64,000 nucleotides of DNA from Microbacterium kunmingense. Lineage in GTDB: Bacteria > Actinomycetota > Actinomycetes > Actinomycetales > Microbacteriaceae. Shown here in pieces: positions 51,757 through 62,100 of this stretch. The stretch covers positions 1-64,000 of the forward strand of contig NZ_JAKNUS010000008.1 in NCBI RefSeq assembly GCF_023155745.1, read 5' to 3'. The notes under the pieces are model-generated. The model saw nothing but the letters and a program-made list of their open reading frames with translations, was not told the origin of the DNA and searched no databases. Made by a program: the position numbers and the translations under genes. The first letter of the stretch is position 1; every line of letters starts with the position of its first letter.

Positions 51757-53193
51757 ATGCCGACGGGCCAAGCACGTGCGGCGCGGCGCCGACTGCTCGC
51801 TGTCGGCGAACGCGCCTGGGACGCGCTCCGCAACCTCACCACCTCCTCCCCGGCACGCTTCGCCGTTCTGGTGTTCGTCTCGCTGATCCTCGTCTTCACG
51901 GCGCTGCTGTCCCTGCCCGCAGCGACCGTCGGAGAGCCCCTGCCCCTCGCCGACGCCCTCTTCATGGCGGTGTCCACCATCTGCGTGACGGGGCTCGCGA
52001 CCGTCGACGTCGCGACCACATTCACGCCGCTCGGCCTCGTCATCATCTTCATCGGCGTCAACATCGGCGGCATGGGCGTGCTGACGCTCGCCTCGATCCT
52101 CGGCCTGATCATCTCCAAGCGGCTGGGGCTGCGCGCCAAGCTCATCGCCGCGAGCGACTCGAACCCGCTGCGCAGCCACGGGGGTCCCGTGAACGAGGGC
52201 CAGGCGGTGCGCCTCGGAGAGGTCGGCCAGCTGTTGCGCACGGTCGCCCTGTCGACCCTCGTGATCGAAGCGGCTGTCGCGATCGCGCTGTGGCCCGCGC
52301 TGGTCTTCGCCGGGATCGGCCCGCTCGAGGCGCTGTGGGAGGCGCCCTTCTACGCCGCGATGGCCTTCACGAACACCGGGTTCACCCCGAACCCCGGCGG
52401 ACTCCAGCCCTTCGCCGACGACTATGTGCTCCTGACGATCCTGATGATCGCGGTGTTCCTCGGCAGCATCGGTTTCCCGGTGATCTACGCCCTGTGGAAG
52501 AACGTGTGGCATGTCAAGGCCTGGTCGCTGCACACCAAGCTCACGCTGATCACGACGGGAGTCCTGTTCGTCGCCGGCGCCGCAGCCTTCCTCACGCTCG
52601 AGTACGACAATCCCGGCACGTTCGGCTCGATGGAGGCGTGGGACACCACCTTCCAGGCGTTTTTCCTCTCGGCGATGACCCGCTCCGGCGGATTCTCCGT
52701 CGTCGACATCGGCGAGCTCAACGGCTCGTCGCTGCTGGTGGGGTCGATGCTCATGTTCGTCGGCGGCGGTTCGGCCTCCACGGCCGGTGGAATCAAGGTC
52801 ACCACCCTCGCCGTCCTCGCGCTCGCGGTGTGGTCGGAGGCGAAGGGCCGCCAGTCGGTCGAGGTCTTCGGTAAACGCATCCCCAGCGACGTGCAGCGCG
52901 TTGCCCTGTCGGTCGTCGCCTGGGGTGCGACGATCGTCGCGCTGTCGACGATCACGATCGCCCAGATCACCAAGGCTCCGGTCGACGAGGTGCTCTTCGA
53001 CGTCATCTCGGCGTTCGGCACTGTGGGTCTGTCGACCGGCCTCACCGCAGAACTTCCCGACGCCGCCGTCTACGTGCAGGCGGTCACGATCTTCATGGGC
53101 CGCATTGGTACAGTGACTCTCGCCGCGGCCGTGGCCGCGTCATCCCGTTCGCAGCTGTACTCGCTGCCCGTGGAAAGGCCGATCGTTGGGTGA
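51757..53193 (+). CDS. TrkH/KtrB potassium channel subunit
   Basis: A 478-residue membrane subunit for K+ (or Na+-coupled K+) uptake. Four M1-P-M2 repeats with filter-like motifs can be seen: VSTICVTGLATVD, AFTNTGFTPNPG, MTRSGGFSVVD and SAFGTVGLSTG, the conserved Gly of each selectivity loop being present. ATG at 51757 has AAAGGGG 8 nt upstream. It overlaps the TrkA gene by 8 bp. Confidence 0.93.
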   Translation: MPTGQARAARRRLLAVGERAWDALRNLTTSSPARFAVLVFVSLILVFTALLSLPAATVGEPLPLADALFMAVSTICVTGLATVDVATTFTPLGLVIIFIGVNIGGMGVLTLASILGLIISKRLGLRAKLIAASDSNPLRSHGGPVNEGQAVRLGEVGQLLRTVALSTLVIEAAVAIALWPALVFAGIGPLEALWEAPFYAAMAFTNTGFTPNPGGLQPFADDYVLLTILMIAVFLGSIGFPVIYALWKNVWHVKAWSLHTKLTLITTGVLFVAGAAAFLTLEYDNPGTFGSMEAWDTTFQAFFLSAMTRSGGFSVVDIGELNGSSLLVGSMLMFVGGGSASTAGGIKVTTLAVLALAVWSEAKGRQSVEVFGKRIPSDVQRVALSVVAWGATIVALSTITIAQITKAPVDEVLFDVISAFGTVGLSTGLTAELPDAAVYVQAVTIFMGRIGTVTLAAAVAASSRSQLYSLPVERPIVG

Positions 53194-53857
53194 TCGCATC
53201 AGAGGGGACGCGCCCGTCCTCGTCATCGGCCTCGGGCGTTTCGGCGCCGCCTGCGCCGGCGAGCTCGACCGGCTCGAACGCGAGGTCCTCGCCATCGACG
53301 AGAGCCTCGAGCTCGTGCAGAAGTGGTCCGACCGGGTCACCCACACCGTTCAGGCCGACGCGCGCAACATCGATGCCCTGAAGCAGATCGGCGCGCAGGA
53401 CTTCCAGGTCGCCGTCGTCGCGGTCGGGTCTCTCATCGAGGCATCCGTCCTCATCACCGCCAACCTGGTCGACCTGAAGGTGCCGCAGATCTGGGCGAAG
53501 GCGGTGTCGCAGTCGCACGGCAAGATCCTCGCCCGCGTCGGCGCGAACCACGTCATCTACCCCGAGCGCGAGGCCGGCGAGCGCGTCGCGCACCTCGTCA
53601 GCGGCCGCATGCTCGACTTCATCCGCTTCGACGACGACTTCGTGCTGGCCAAGATGTACCCGCCGAAGTTCATCCGGGGCGTGGGCCTGAACGAATCCGG
53701 CGTCCGCACCAAGTACAACGTCACCGTCGTCGGTGTGAAGAGCCCCGGCAAGCCGTTCCGCTACGCCGAGGCGAACACCGTGGTCACCAACCACGACCTC
53801 ATCATCGTCTCGGGGACGAACTCCGACATCGAGCGGTTCGCGGCGCTCGACCGCTGA
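53186..53857 (+). CDS. TrkA/KtrA regulatory subunit
   Basis: A 223-residue cytoplasmic gating subunit for the preceding channel. The N-terminal RCK/Rossmann domain has VLVIGLGRFG near residues 11-20 for nucleotide binding, followed by DARNIDALKQIG, and a C-terminal TrkA_C domain (about 140-223). A TTG start at 53186 inside the trkH end is chosen for AAAGG 7 nt upstream; translation is probably coupled. Confidence 0.9.
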   Translation: MGDRIRGDAPVLVIGLGRFGAACAGELDRLEREVLAIDESLELVQKWSDRVTHTVQADARNIDALKQIGAQDFQVAVVAVGSLIEASVLITANLVDLKVPQIWAKAVSQSHGKILARVGANHVIYPEREAGERVAHLVSGRMLDFIRFDDDFVLAKMYPPKFIRGVGLNESGVRTKYNVTVVGVKSPGKPFRYAEANTVVTNHDLIIVSGTNSDIERFAALDR

Positions 53858-53868
53858 CCGCCCGTTCC

Positions 53869-53955
53869 TAACTCCTGCACAACTCCTCAAGAATCGGCCG
53901 GAACCGGTGTGGAACCGGTTGCGACAACCCCCCGGCGCAGGTTTTGCAGGAGTTA
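53869..53955. repeat. inverted repeat with 65-bp interior
   Basis: Perfect 11-bp arms taactcctgca (53869-53879) and tgcaggagtta (53945-53955). The interior also has a repeated ggaaccgg motif (near 53897 and 53909). It lies just after trkA and covers the only available start codons of the NTF2-like gene. It may be a third type of dispersed palindrome or a terminator for trkA. Confidence 0.65.
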
Positions 53956-54395
53956 CGCACACGCCGGCCCCGTCAACCCGGTCGACTCGTGTCGCAGGGC
54001 GGGCCCAGAATGCCCGCACGACCGACAGACAGCAGACGGAGGCCGCGGCGCGCCGCTTCATCGACGCCTACCTCGTCGCGTGGCGCTCGAACGAACCCGA
54101 CGACATCCGGTCACTCTTCACCGAGGATGCCGAGGTGCGCTTCGAACCGTGGACGACCCCGTTCACCGGGCATGACGCGATCGTCGCCGAGTGGCTGCGC
54201 CGACAGGACGAGCCCGACTCCTTCACCTTCACCTGGGATGTCGCAGGAGTCGACGGCGACCGGGCGTTCGTGCAGGCCGAGACGGCCTACACCGGCGGCC
54301 GGAGCTACAGCAACCTGTGGGTGATCGACCTCGCCGAGGACGGCCGGGCCCGGTCGTTCGTGGAGTGGTGGATGGACCGGTCGAAGACCAGCTGA
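53907..54395 (+). CDS. NTF2-like/SnoaL-like protein
   Basis: A protein of up to 162 residues whose C-terminal 110 form an NTF2-like cone: EAAARRFIDAYLVAWRSNEP, IRSLFTEDAEVRFEPWTTPF and NLWVIDLAEDGRARSFVEWW. Members bind small hydrophobic molecules or act as isomerases. The start is doubtful: the only in-frame candidates are GTG 53907 and TTG 53919, both inside an inverted repeat, so the upstream region may have been rearranged by it. The domain itself looks intact. Confidence 0.7.
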   Translation: MWNRLRQPPGAGFAGVTHTPAPSTRSTRVAGRAQNARTTDRQQTEAAARRFIDAYLVAWRSNEPDDIRSLFTEDAEVRFEPWTTPFTGHDAIVAEWLRRQDEPDSFTFTWDVAGVDGDRAFVQAETAYTGGRSYSNLWVIDLAEDGRARSFVEWWMDRSKTS

Positions 54396-54407
54396 CACCC
54401 GGGTGCG

Positions 54408-55250
54408 TCACGCCCCCGCGGCGAGCTCCTTCGCGCGCGCGAGCGCCGCATCGGTCGCCCGTGCGAACACCTCGTCCAGCCGCGCCTCCTGCAGCACGGC
54501 GACGGCGCGCTCGGTCGTTCCCTTCGGGCTCGTCACGCGGCGTCGCAGCTCGGCCGGCTCCTCCCCCGTCGCCGTGAGCAGTGCCGTCGCGCCGGCGAAG
54601 GTCTGCTCCACCATCACACGGGCGTCCGCTTCACCGAACCCCTTGCCGACCGCTGCGCGCGTGAGGTCCTCGATGAGGAGGAAGACGTACGCCGGCCCCG
54701 AACCCGAGATCGTCGACAGGGCGTCGATCTGCGTCTCGGGCAGCTCGATCACCGTGCCCACGGTCTCGAAGAGACGCCGCACGAGCACCGCGTCGGCCTC
54801 GCTCGCGCGGCTCCCGGCCGAGATTCCCGTGACGGCCTTCCCCACGAGCGCGGGCGTATTGGGCATGGAGCGGAACACCGCGACATCCGCTCCCAGAATT
54901 TCCTCGAATGTCGCGATGGTGACCCCGGCGGCGAGGCTCACGACGATCGTGCCGGGACGCAAGTGCGGGCTGATCTCGCGGAGAAGATCGGGCACCATCG
55001 CGGGCTTGACCCCCACCAGCACGATGTCGGCCTTCGCCGCCGCCCGCACGTTCGCGTCGGACTCGTCCTCGACGGCGAGACTCGTCACCGAGGGGACGGA
55101 TGCCAGTTCGTCGGCCTTCGCACGGGAGCGATTCGTCGCGACGAGCCCTGCGGTGGCGAGGGCGGACGCGGCGACGCCGCGGAGGACGGCTCCTCCCATC
55201 GACCCTGCTCCGAGGACGGCGATGGACGGGAGGGTGAACGCGTCGGTCAT
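54408..55250 (-). CDS. proC: pyrroline-5-carboxylate reductase
   Basis: A 280-residue NAD(P)H enzyme making proline from pyrroline-5-carboxylate. Rossmann motif VLGAGSMGGAVL at about 12-23, and the C-terminal P5CR signature region ALSTISGSGPAYVFLLIEDL (a 20-residue block) with KGFGEADAR after it. ATG is 6 nt after TAGGAT (55262-55257), leaderless. It is convergent with the NTF2-like gene, 12 bp between stops. Confidence 0.95.
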   Translation of the reverse strand: MTDAFTLPSIAVLGAGSMGGAVLRGVAASALATAGLVATNRSRAKADELASVPSVTSLAVEDESDANVRAAAKADIVLVGVKPAMVPDLLREISPHLRPGTIVVSLAAGVTIATFEEILGADVAVFRSMPNTPALVGKAVTGISAGSRASEADAVLVRRLFETVGTVIELPETQIDALSTISGSGPAYVFLLIEDLTRAAVGKGFGEADARVMVEQTFAGATALLTATGEEPAELRRRVTSPKGTTERAVAVLQEARLDEVFARATDAALARAKELAAGA

Positions 55251-55345
55251 CCCGCCATCCTACGAACCCACCCCGACGCGCCGAGGGCCCCGGGCTATAG
55301 TCGAAACGGCGGGGCGCGGACGCCCCGGGCGAGAAGGAGACCGCC

Positions 55346-56470
55346 ATGATCACGCCCCCGAGTTCGCTCTTCGACGGCATCACGTCACGCATCATCGACA
55401 CGCCCGACGTGGCGGTCAACATCCTCGAGCGCCGCGGCGACGATCCCGAAACGGTGCCGCAGAAGACCGTCGTGCTCGTGCACGGCAACGTCTCGTCGGC
55501 GCTGTTCTGGCAGTCCACCATGCTCGACCTGCCGAGCGACCTCCGGGTGATCGCCATCGACCTCCGTGGCTTCGGCGGCAGCGAGCACACCCCGGTCGAC
55601 GCGACGCGGGGTGTCCGAGACTTCAGCGACGACATCTTCGCTGCCCTCCAGGCCCTCGGCATTCCGACGGCGCACTTCGTCGGCTGGTCGATGGGCGGCG
55701 GCGTGGTCATGCAGTACGCCCTCGATCACCCGGTGCTCAGCCTCACCCTGCAGGCCCCCGTATCGCCCTACGGCTTTGGAGGCACGCGACGCGACGGTTC
55801 GCGGCTCACCGACGACGACGCCGGCTGCGGAGGCGGCGGGGCGAACCCCGACTTCGTCGAGCGCCTCATCGCGCACGACACCGGCGACGAGGCCCAGACC
55901 TCACCTCGCAACGTCTTCCGGGCCGCCTACGTCGCACCCGGATTCACCACGCCCCACGAAGACGTCTTCGTCGAATCGATGCTCACGACCTCGACCGCCG
56001 AGGGCAATTACCCCGGCAACTCGGTGCCGAGCAAGAACTGGCCGGGGTTCGGCGCGGGGCATCTCGGCGTGCTCAACACCATGGCGCCGAGGTACTTCGA
56101 CGTCTCGGGGATCGTCGATCTCGACGACAAGCCGCCGATCTTGTGGATCCACGGCAGCGTCGACGCCATCGTCGCGGACGGCTCGTTCTACGACTTCAAC
56201 CACCTCGGCGCCCTCGGCATCGTCCCCGGCTGGCCGGGCGCCGACGTCGCTCCCGCGCAGGAGATGATCTCGCAGACCCGCGACGTGCTGAAGACGTATC
56301 AGTCACGCGGCGGCGATGTCACCGAGGTCGAGCTCGAGGGCACCGGTCACGCCCCGCATCTGGAGCGCCCTGATGAGTTCCGCCGGGCCCTGCTCCTCAC
56401 CATCGGCTACACCGGCGATCGCCCCGACGCACCGCCCACCGAGGCGATCGTCATCCGCTCGGCGGACTGA
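55346..56470 (+). CDS. alpha/beta-fold hydrolase
   Basis: A 374-residue hydrolase. Oxyanion strand VVLVHGNVSS near 42-51, nucleophile FVGWSMGGGV with Ser115, and late His in ELEGTGHAPHLERP. It has an unusually long cap/insert (about 145-260) with GGGG and HDT segments. A TATAGT -10 (55296-55301) precedes a 45-nt leader with a GGGGCG/CGCCCC hairpin and the SD AGAAGGAGA. It is followed by an LLM gene after 21 bp, probably co-transcribed; the substrate is unknown. Confidence 0.85.
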   Translation: MITPPSSLFDGITSRIIDTPDVAVNILERRGDDPETVPQKTVVLVHGNVSSALFWQSTMLDLPSDLRVIAIDLRGFGGSEHTPVDATRGVRDFSDDIFAALQALGIPTAHFVGWSMGGGVVMQYALDHPVLSLTLQAPVSPYGFGGTRRDGSRLTDDDAGCGGGGANPDFVERLIAHDTGDEAQTSPRNVFRAAYVAPGFTTPHEDVFVESMLTTSTAEGNYPGNSVPSKNWPGFGAGHLGVLNTMAPRYFDVSGIVDLDDKPPILWIHGSVDAIVADGSFYDFNHLGALGIVPGWPGADVAPAQEMISQTRDVLKTYQSRGGDVTEVELEGTGHAPHLERPDEFRRALLLTIGYTGDRPDAPPTEAIVIRSAD

Positions 56471-56491
56471 CACGGCGCGTCAACCCACGCG

Positions 56492-57418
56492 ATGGAGTAC
56501 TGCGTCTTCACCGAGCCGCAGCTGGGCGCGAGCTACGACGATCAGCTCGCCTTCGCCCAGGCTGCGGAGCGCCACGGCTTCCACGGATTCTTCCGCTCCG
56601 ACCACTACCTGAACGGGCGTGGTGACGGACTTCCCGGCCCCACCGACGCGTGGACCACGCTGGCCGGTCTCGCCCGCGAGACGAGCCGGGTGCGTCTGGG
56701 CACCCTGGTCTCCCCCGTGACGTTCCGCCACCCCGGCATCCTTGCGATCCAGGTCGCTCAGGTCGACGCGATGTCGGGCGGACGGGTCGAGCTCGGCCTC
56801 GGCGCCGGATGGTTCGAGCGGGAGCACGAGGCGTACGGCATCCCGTTCCCGCCGCGCCGGTTCGATCTGCTCGAGGAGCAGCTGGAGATCATCACCGGCC
56901 TCTGGGAGACACCGGTCGGCGCGACATACAGCTTCGCGGGTGCGAACTACCGACTGACGGATGCTCCGGCTCTGCCCAAGCCCGTGCAGACGCCCGTGCC
57001 CGTCATCATCGGTGGCGCCGGTCGACGCCGCACTCCCGAGCTCGTCGCCCGATTCGCCCGCGAGTACAACCTCGGGTTCCCCACCGACGCGCAGATCTCC
57101 GAGCGCCTGGACAACCTCCACGCCGCCTGCGACCGGGTGGGTCGTGACCCTGCCACGGTGCGTCTGTCGGTGGCGATGTCGGTCATCGCCGGGCCGGACG
57201 ACGCCGGACTCACACGGCGCGCGGGACGCCTGGGCAAGACACTCGACGAGGTGCGCGACGGGGTCAACCTCGTCGGCGGACCCGAGGAGATCGCCGAGCG
57301 CGTCGAGCGCTGGCGTTCGTTCGGCATCGAGCGGGTGTACTTCCAGTTCCTCGACAACGAGGACGTCGCCCATGTCGACTACGTCGGCGAGGCGGTGCTC
57401 CCGGCGCTCCCCCACTGA
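56492..57418 (+). CDS. LLM-class F420-dependent oxidoreductase (TIGR03560-like)
   Basis: A 308-residue luciferase-like oxidoreductase: [53 protein letters not shown] and [20 protein letters not shown] are canonical. The C-terminal part has [20 protein letters not shown]. It matches the F420-dependent TIGR03560 group. It probably forms a two-gene unit with the upstream alpha/beta hydrolase. It ends convergently with tadA. Confidence 0.9.
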   Translation: MEYCVFTEPQLGASYDDQLAFAQAAERHGFHGFFRSDHYLNGRGDGLPGPTDAWTTLAGLARETSRVRLGTLVSPVTFRHPGILAIQVAQVDAMSGGRVELGLGAGWFEREHEAYGIPFPPRRFDLLEEQLEIITGLWETPVGATYSFAGANYRLTDAPALPKPVQTPVPVIIGGAGRRRTPELVARFAREYNLGFPTDAQISERLDNLHAACDRVGRDPATVRLSVAMSVIAGPDDAGLTRRAGRLGKTLDEVRDGVNLVGGPEEIAERVERWRSFGIERVYFQFLDNEDVAHVDYVGEAVLPALPH

Positions 57419-57452
57419 GCGTCGCCCCGACATTCGGCGACGAGCAGTCCCG

Positions 57453-57914
57453 TTAGCGCTTCGCGGCGAAGAACTTCTGCAGCAACTCGGCAGCCTCATC
57501 GGCTCGGATACCCCCGACCACCTCGGCGCGCACCGGCAGGCGACGATCGCGCAGCACGTCGTGCACCGACCCGGCAGCGCCGGCCTTCTCGTCCCACGCG
57601 CCGAACACCACCCGGCTCACGTGCGACTGCAACGCCGACCCCGCGCACATCACGCACGGCTCGAGAGTGACCACGAGCGTGCACCCGGTCAGATTCCAGG
57701 AGCCGAGGGATGCCGCGGCCGCGCGCAGCGCGATCACCTCGGCGTGGGCGGTGGGGTCCGCGGTGGTCTCGCGCAGGTTTTTTCCCTCACCGATGACGTT
57801 CCCTGCGGCATCCGTCACCACCGCTCCCACCGGCACCTCGCCCTGGGCCGCCGCATGGGCGGCCAGCACGAGCGCGCGCGTCATCGCGGCATCGTCGGCG
57901 GGGTCGGGCTGCAC
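57453..57914 (-). CDS. tadA: tRNA adenosine(34) deaminase
   Basis: A 153-residue zinc deaminase converting A34 to inosine in tRNA-Arg(ACG). The metal/catalytic site reads AHAEV (His57, Glu59) and PCVMCAG (Cys87, Cys90). GTG at 57914 is set by TACGCT (57926-57921) 6 nt upstream; longer forms would run into the upp promoter. It is divergent from upp with 48 bp between starts. A guanine- or cytosine-deaminase role is less likely given the tRNA-type length and motifs. Confidence 0.9.
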   Translation of the reverse strand: MQPDPADDAAMTRALVLAAHAAAQGEVPVGAVVTDAAGNVIGEGKNLRETTADPTAHAEVIALRAAAASLGSWNLTGCTLVVTLEPCVMCAGSALQSHVSRVVFGAWDEKAGAAGSVHDVLRDRRLPVRAEVVGGIRADEAAELLQKFFAAKR

Positions 57915-57962
57915 GCTCCCAGCGTACGGATCGATGCGCTCGCCGCGGGTACCCTGGGACCC

Positions 57963-58595
57963 ATGCGCCTCCACGTCGCCGACCACCCGCTCATCACCCA
58001 CAAGCTCACGGTGCTGCGTGACCACACGACGTCGTCGCCGGTGTTCCGTCAGCTGACGGAGGAGCTCGTCACGCTCCTCGCCTACGAGGCGACGCGGTCG
58101 GTGAAGGTCGACCCGATCGAGATCCAGACGCCGGTGTCGTTGACGATGGGCGTCAAGATCAGCGAGCCGCGCCCGATCGTCGTGCCGATCCTCCGCGCCG
58201 GACTCGGGATGCTGGAGGGCATGGTCAAGCTTCTTCCGACCGCCGAGGTGGGATTCCTCGGGATGGTGCGCAACGAGGAGACGCTCGAGCCCACCACCTA
58301 CGCAGAGCGCCTCCCCGATGACCTCTCCGATCGGCAGTGCTTCGTCCTTGACCCCATGCTCGCGACAGGCGGGTCGCTGGGCGCGGCCGTCGAGTTCCTC
58401 TTCAAGAGAGGGGCGCAGGACGTCACGGCGATCTGCCTCCTCGGCGCTCCCGAAGGGGTCGCGGCGATCGAGCGTCAGGTCGGCGACAAGGACGTCACGC
58501 TCGTGCTCGGCGCGCTCGATGAGCGGCTCAACGAGAAGGGGTACATCGTCCCCGGTCTCGGTGACGCCGGCGACCGCCTGTACGGCACCGTCTGA
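57963..58595 (+). CDS. upp: uracil phosphoribosyltransferase
   Basis: A 210-residue salvage enzyme making UMP from uracil and PRPP. The PRPP loop is [10 protein letters not shown], and the uracil-binding C-terminus reads [17 protein letters not shown]. The Arg/Gly hood [13 protein letters not shown] is conserved. ATG at 57963 lies 7 nt after TACCCT (57950-57955), giving a leaderless message. Confidence 0.96.
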   Translation: MRLHVADHPLITHKLTVLRDHTTSSPVFRQLTEELVTLLAYEATRSVKVDPIEIQTPVSLTMGVKISEPRPIVVPILRAGLGMLEGMVKLLPTAEVGFLGMVRNEETLEPTTYAERLPDDLSDRQCFVLDPMLATGGSLGAAVEFLFKRGAQDVTAICLLGAPEGVAAIERQVGDKDVTLVLGALDERLNEKGYIVPGLGDAGDRLYGTV

Positions 58596-58749
58596 CCCAC
58601 TCCATCAGCGGGAAACCGCGGTTTTCCGGGCCGTGAGACGAGTGTGGCGCGGCATCCGCCCCTCGCCGAACGGATACCGCGCCTGCGCCTTGCGGCGCGA
58701 ATTCAAGGGTATGACGAGGCTGATCCCGCTTCTCAGGGGGTTGACATCC

Positions 58750-58764
58750 GCCCCCCGAAGGGGC
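58750..58764 (-). terminator. GC-rich UUCG-type hairpin after DUF3467 gene
   Basis: On the minus strand GCCCC-TTCGG-GGGGC, 17 nt past the DUF3467 stop. A stable stem with a UUCG-type loop but no T-tract; it may end transcripts from that side. The rest of the 186-bp gap after upp holds a weak palindrome (58611-58627) and no gene. Confidence 0.5.
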
Positions 58765-58781
58765 TAACCGCCGCAGCGGAT

Positions 58782-59102
58782 TCAGTCGGGGATCACGGGC
58801 TCGGTCGGAGGCTTACGGCCGGTCTCCTGCTCCCAGAATTCGAGCTGCTGCGTGAGGGCTTTGGCGAGCTCGAACACCTGCTCGGGGGGGATGCGGATTC
58901 GGCTGACCACGCGCGCGGGCACGATCGTGCGACGCTCGCCGGTTTCGGGATCGGTTTCGTCGTGGGGCGGCTGGGCAAGGGTCAGGAAGTCCATGACGAA
59001 AACCGTCGAGCTGTGCCAGACGTTGGCGAAGTCGGCGTAGTTTCCGCCGATGAGGTCGGGCGGCAGGTCGATCTCGAATTGACGGGGCACCTGGTCGGAC
59101 AT
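58782..59102 (-). CDS. DUF3467 domain protein
   Basis: A 106-residue DUF3467 protein: FEIDLPPDLIGGNYADFANV, HSSTVFVMDFLTLAQP and VVSRIRIPPEQVFELAKALT. The fold is a small beta-sandwich-like domain of unknown function, widespread in bacteria and archaea. It follows the large nuclease-helicase gene by 41 bp on the same strand and may be co-transcribed with it. Confidence 0.85.
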   Translation of the reverse strand: MSDQVPRQFEIDLPPDLIGGNYADFANVWHSSTVFVMDFLTLAQPPHDETDPETGERRTIVPARVVSRIRIPPEQVFELAKALTQQLEFWEQETGRKPPTEPVIPD

Positions 59103-59143
59103 GCGGCAGTTCCTCCTCGCCGGGGGTGGGGCGTCTGGCGAGT

Positions 59144-62100
59144 CTATTGGGCGGCCATCGCCGGCTGAACGGGGTTGCGCTCCGCGCCCGCGGCGCGCGT
59201 CGGACCGGGATCGGCGGTGTGCGCGCCGACCAGCCGCGCGAAACCGCTGAGGCGCGCGACGCCCTCCGGAGTGCGCGGCAGGTCGTCGAGGAGACCCGGC
59301 GAGTAGACCAGATACGCGGTGTGCATCGCCCGCGAGATGGCGACGTTCAGGCGGTTGCGAAGGAGGAGGAACTCCAGGCCCCGGGGCGCGTCACGCCCGG
59401 AGGATGCCGCGAGGGACACGATCGCGACCGCCGCCTCCTGCCCCTGGAACTTGTCGACCGTCCCGACCGGGACGCCGTGGAACCCCGCGGCGGCGAGCGC
59501 CTCTTCCACCAGCACCTGCTGGGCGTTGTACGGGGTGACGACGATGATGTCCTTCTCCACGACGGCTCGTGGGGGCGTCACGGCCGCACCGCCGGTGTCG
59601 TCGATGTCGATCCCGGTCCACTCCCGCCCGACGAGGTCGCGGACGAGCTCGACGACGACCGCCGCCTCTTCCGGCGACCGGGTGGCGTTGCCGCGGTGGC
59701 GCAGCGGTAGCGGATGAAGGCCCGGGATCACCCCCTCGAGCACGCGCATCGCGGTCGCCGGCTGGGCGGCGAGCTCGCCCCGGTAGGACAGGTCGGAGAC
59801 GGCGCGGGCCACGGCGGGATGCATGCGCCACGACTGGGCGAGGAAGAACCCATAGTCCGGCGGGATGACGTCGGCCCCGTCCATGACCCACCCGAGCGCC
59901 GAGGTGTCGACCGGCTCGGGGTGGGTGCCCTGGCTCACCTGCGGCAGCTGCTGCGGGTCGCCGAGAAGGAGCAGGCGCGACGACGCGAGCGAGACCGCGA
60001 TCGTCGAGGCGAGGGAGAACTGCCCGGCCTCGTCGATGACGAGGAGGTCGAGACTCCCCCGCGGGATGCGACCCTCATGAGCGAAGTCCCACGCCGTGCC
60101 GCCGACGACGAATCCGGATGCCGCGTGCTCGGCCGTGAAGGCCGCGACCCCGTTCTTGGGGATCGGCGTGAAGCGCACCCGCTCCGCGTCATCCGGCTTC
60201 TTCAGCGCCTTGCCCACCTGCTGCGGGGGCACGCCCGCCGCGACGATCCGGTCGAGCATATGCTCGACGACCGCGTGCGACTGGGCCACGACGCCGACCT
60301 TGTAGCCGTGCTCGGCGACGAGGCGGGCGGTGACATGCGAGCCGACGAAGGTCTTTCCCGTTCCGGGCGGCCCCTGCACGGCGAGGTAGCTGCGGTCGAG
60401 GTCGAGAAGAGCGGCGGTGATGTCGCCGATGTCGTCGCCGGTCTGCGGCGGGAGTGCGCCGGTGCGGGTGCGCGGCGGACGGCGGAGCAGGATGTCGGTA
60501 GCCGGGTCGTACGGCAGCTTCGGCGCAGCGGCGGCGACGGCATCGGCCCAGGCGTCGATCGCGGTCTGCTGATTCAGCGCGCGGGGAGGTGCAGGTGGAG
60601 TCAGCGCGACGGGGAGCTCGGTCCAGGTCTCGCCGTCGATGGCGAATTCCTCCACGATCGCGCCGTCGTCGAGGGCCTCGATGACGGCGACCCGGTGGTC
60701 GGCGTGGATCCAGCGCGGTTTGTCGGCGAAGGGGAACGACACCGGCAGCTCGTAGAGCGCGAACGGTTCGCTGCCCTCGCTGATGCGGGTGCCGGGCGCG
60801 AGCTCGCCGCGCAGTTCGAGGCGGCGGCGGAGGGTGCGCTTTCCTTCCTCCTGATACCAGTCGTCGACGACGCGGCAGCGCGAGGAGTCGAGCATGACCA
60901 CATCTCTTGTCTCCTCCCACACCGACGCCGGCTCGCGCAGGCGCAGGAAGTGGGTGGCCCAGAACGACTTGGCCTCGCGCGGGTAGTAGTCGATCGCAGC
61001 CGCGCCGAGCCGGAGCGCCCGCGACTCCGCCGATCCGGCGTCGCGCTGGGCGGCGAGGGCATTCAGTCGATCGGCGCGCTCGGACGGGGTGTAGGCGTGC
61101 TCGTCGGGATCGGGGTTCGGGGTGGGGCGCAGCTGCGCCTCGCGCGCGCGGTCGACGAGCCAGTCACGAAGGCGCAGGGTCGAGACGCAGTCGTAGCGGT
61201 TGTAATCGGCCAGGTCGTCGAGGATGCGGGCGGCTTCGGCCGCGGCATCCGGTCCATCCTGTTGCAGCGCCCGGGCCTGCACGTATTTGACGATCGAGTC
61301 GTCGCCCTTCTGGACGTCGCTCGTGCGCACCTCGTCGCCCATGTAGAGCGGCTCGAGCTTCTTGATGGAGTACGAGCGCGAGCCGACGCGAAGAGCCCGA
61401 CGCACGATCGGGTAGAGGTCGACGAAGACCCCGTCGCGCAGGAGCTGATCGACGTCGGACTCGCGCACGCCGTAGCGCGCCGCCATCGCCAGGAGGTGCG
61501 TGGGTTCGTAGGGCGCGTAGTGGTAGATGTGCAGGTCGGGATGGGTCCTGCGCCGGAGGGCCACCATGTCGAGGAACCGCTCGAGCGCCTCCTTCTCCTC
61601 GGCGAAGGAGTGCGCCCACAGCGCCGAGTACTGCTCGCCCATGTCGACCCAGCCGAAGAGGTAGTCGATTCCCCAGGTGGTGCCCTCCCCCTCGGTGTAG
61701 AGCGGGTCGCCTTCGAAGTCGAAGAAGATGTCGCCCTGGCTCGGGCGCGGAAGGGCGCCGAGCGCCTGCGGCTGCACGACCTCGTACTTCGGGATGTCGC
61801 CGGGCGAGCTCAGCTGCAGCCGCGCCTGAGTGCGCAGCAGCGCGATGGTGTCGGGATTCATTCCCGCCGGCGCGGTCTCGAGGCCCGCCAGATCGTCGAT
61901 CGTCTCCACGCCTGCGGCGCGGAGTCGTTCGCGCTGCACCGGCCGCATGCCCGCGACGAGGAGGAGGTCACCGGATGCCGCGACCTCGAGGTCGCACGTC
62001 GCGCAGCGGCCGCAGGCGACGACGCCCAGATCGCCGCGCGGGTCACCCCACCCGATGGGGTCGCCGGTCGGGCCGAGGTCGAGGCGACGGTCGGCGATGA

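Noticed and set aside
58611..58627. Palindrome after upp as a terminator
   Set aside because: The dyad is almost loopless (ggaaaccgcggttttcc) and has no T-tract, so it is a poor intrinsic terminator.
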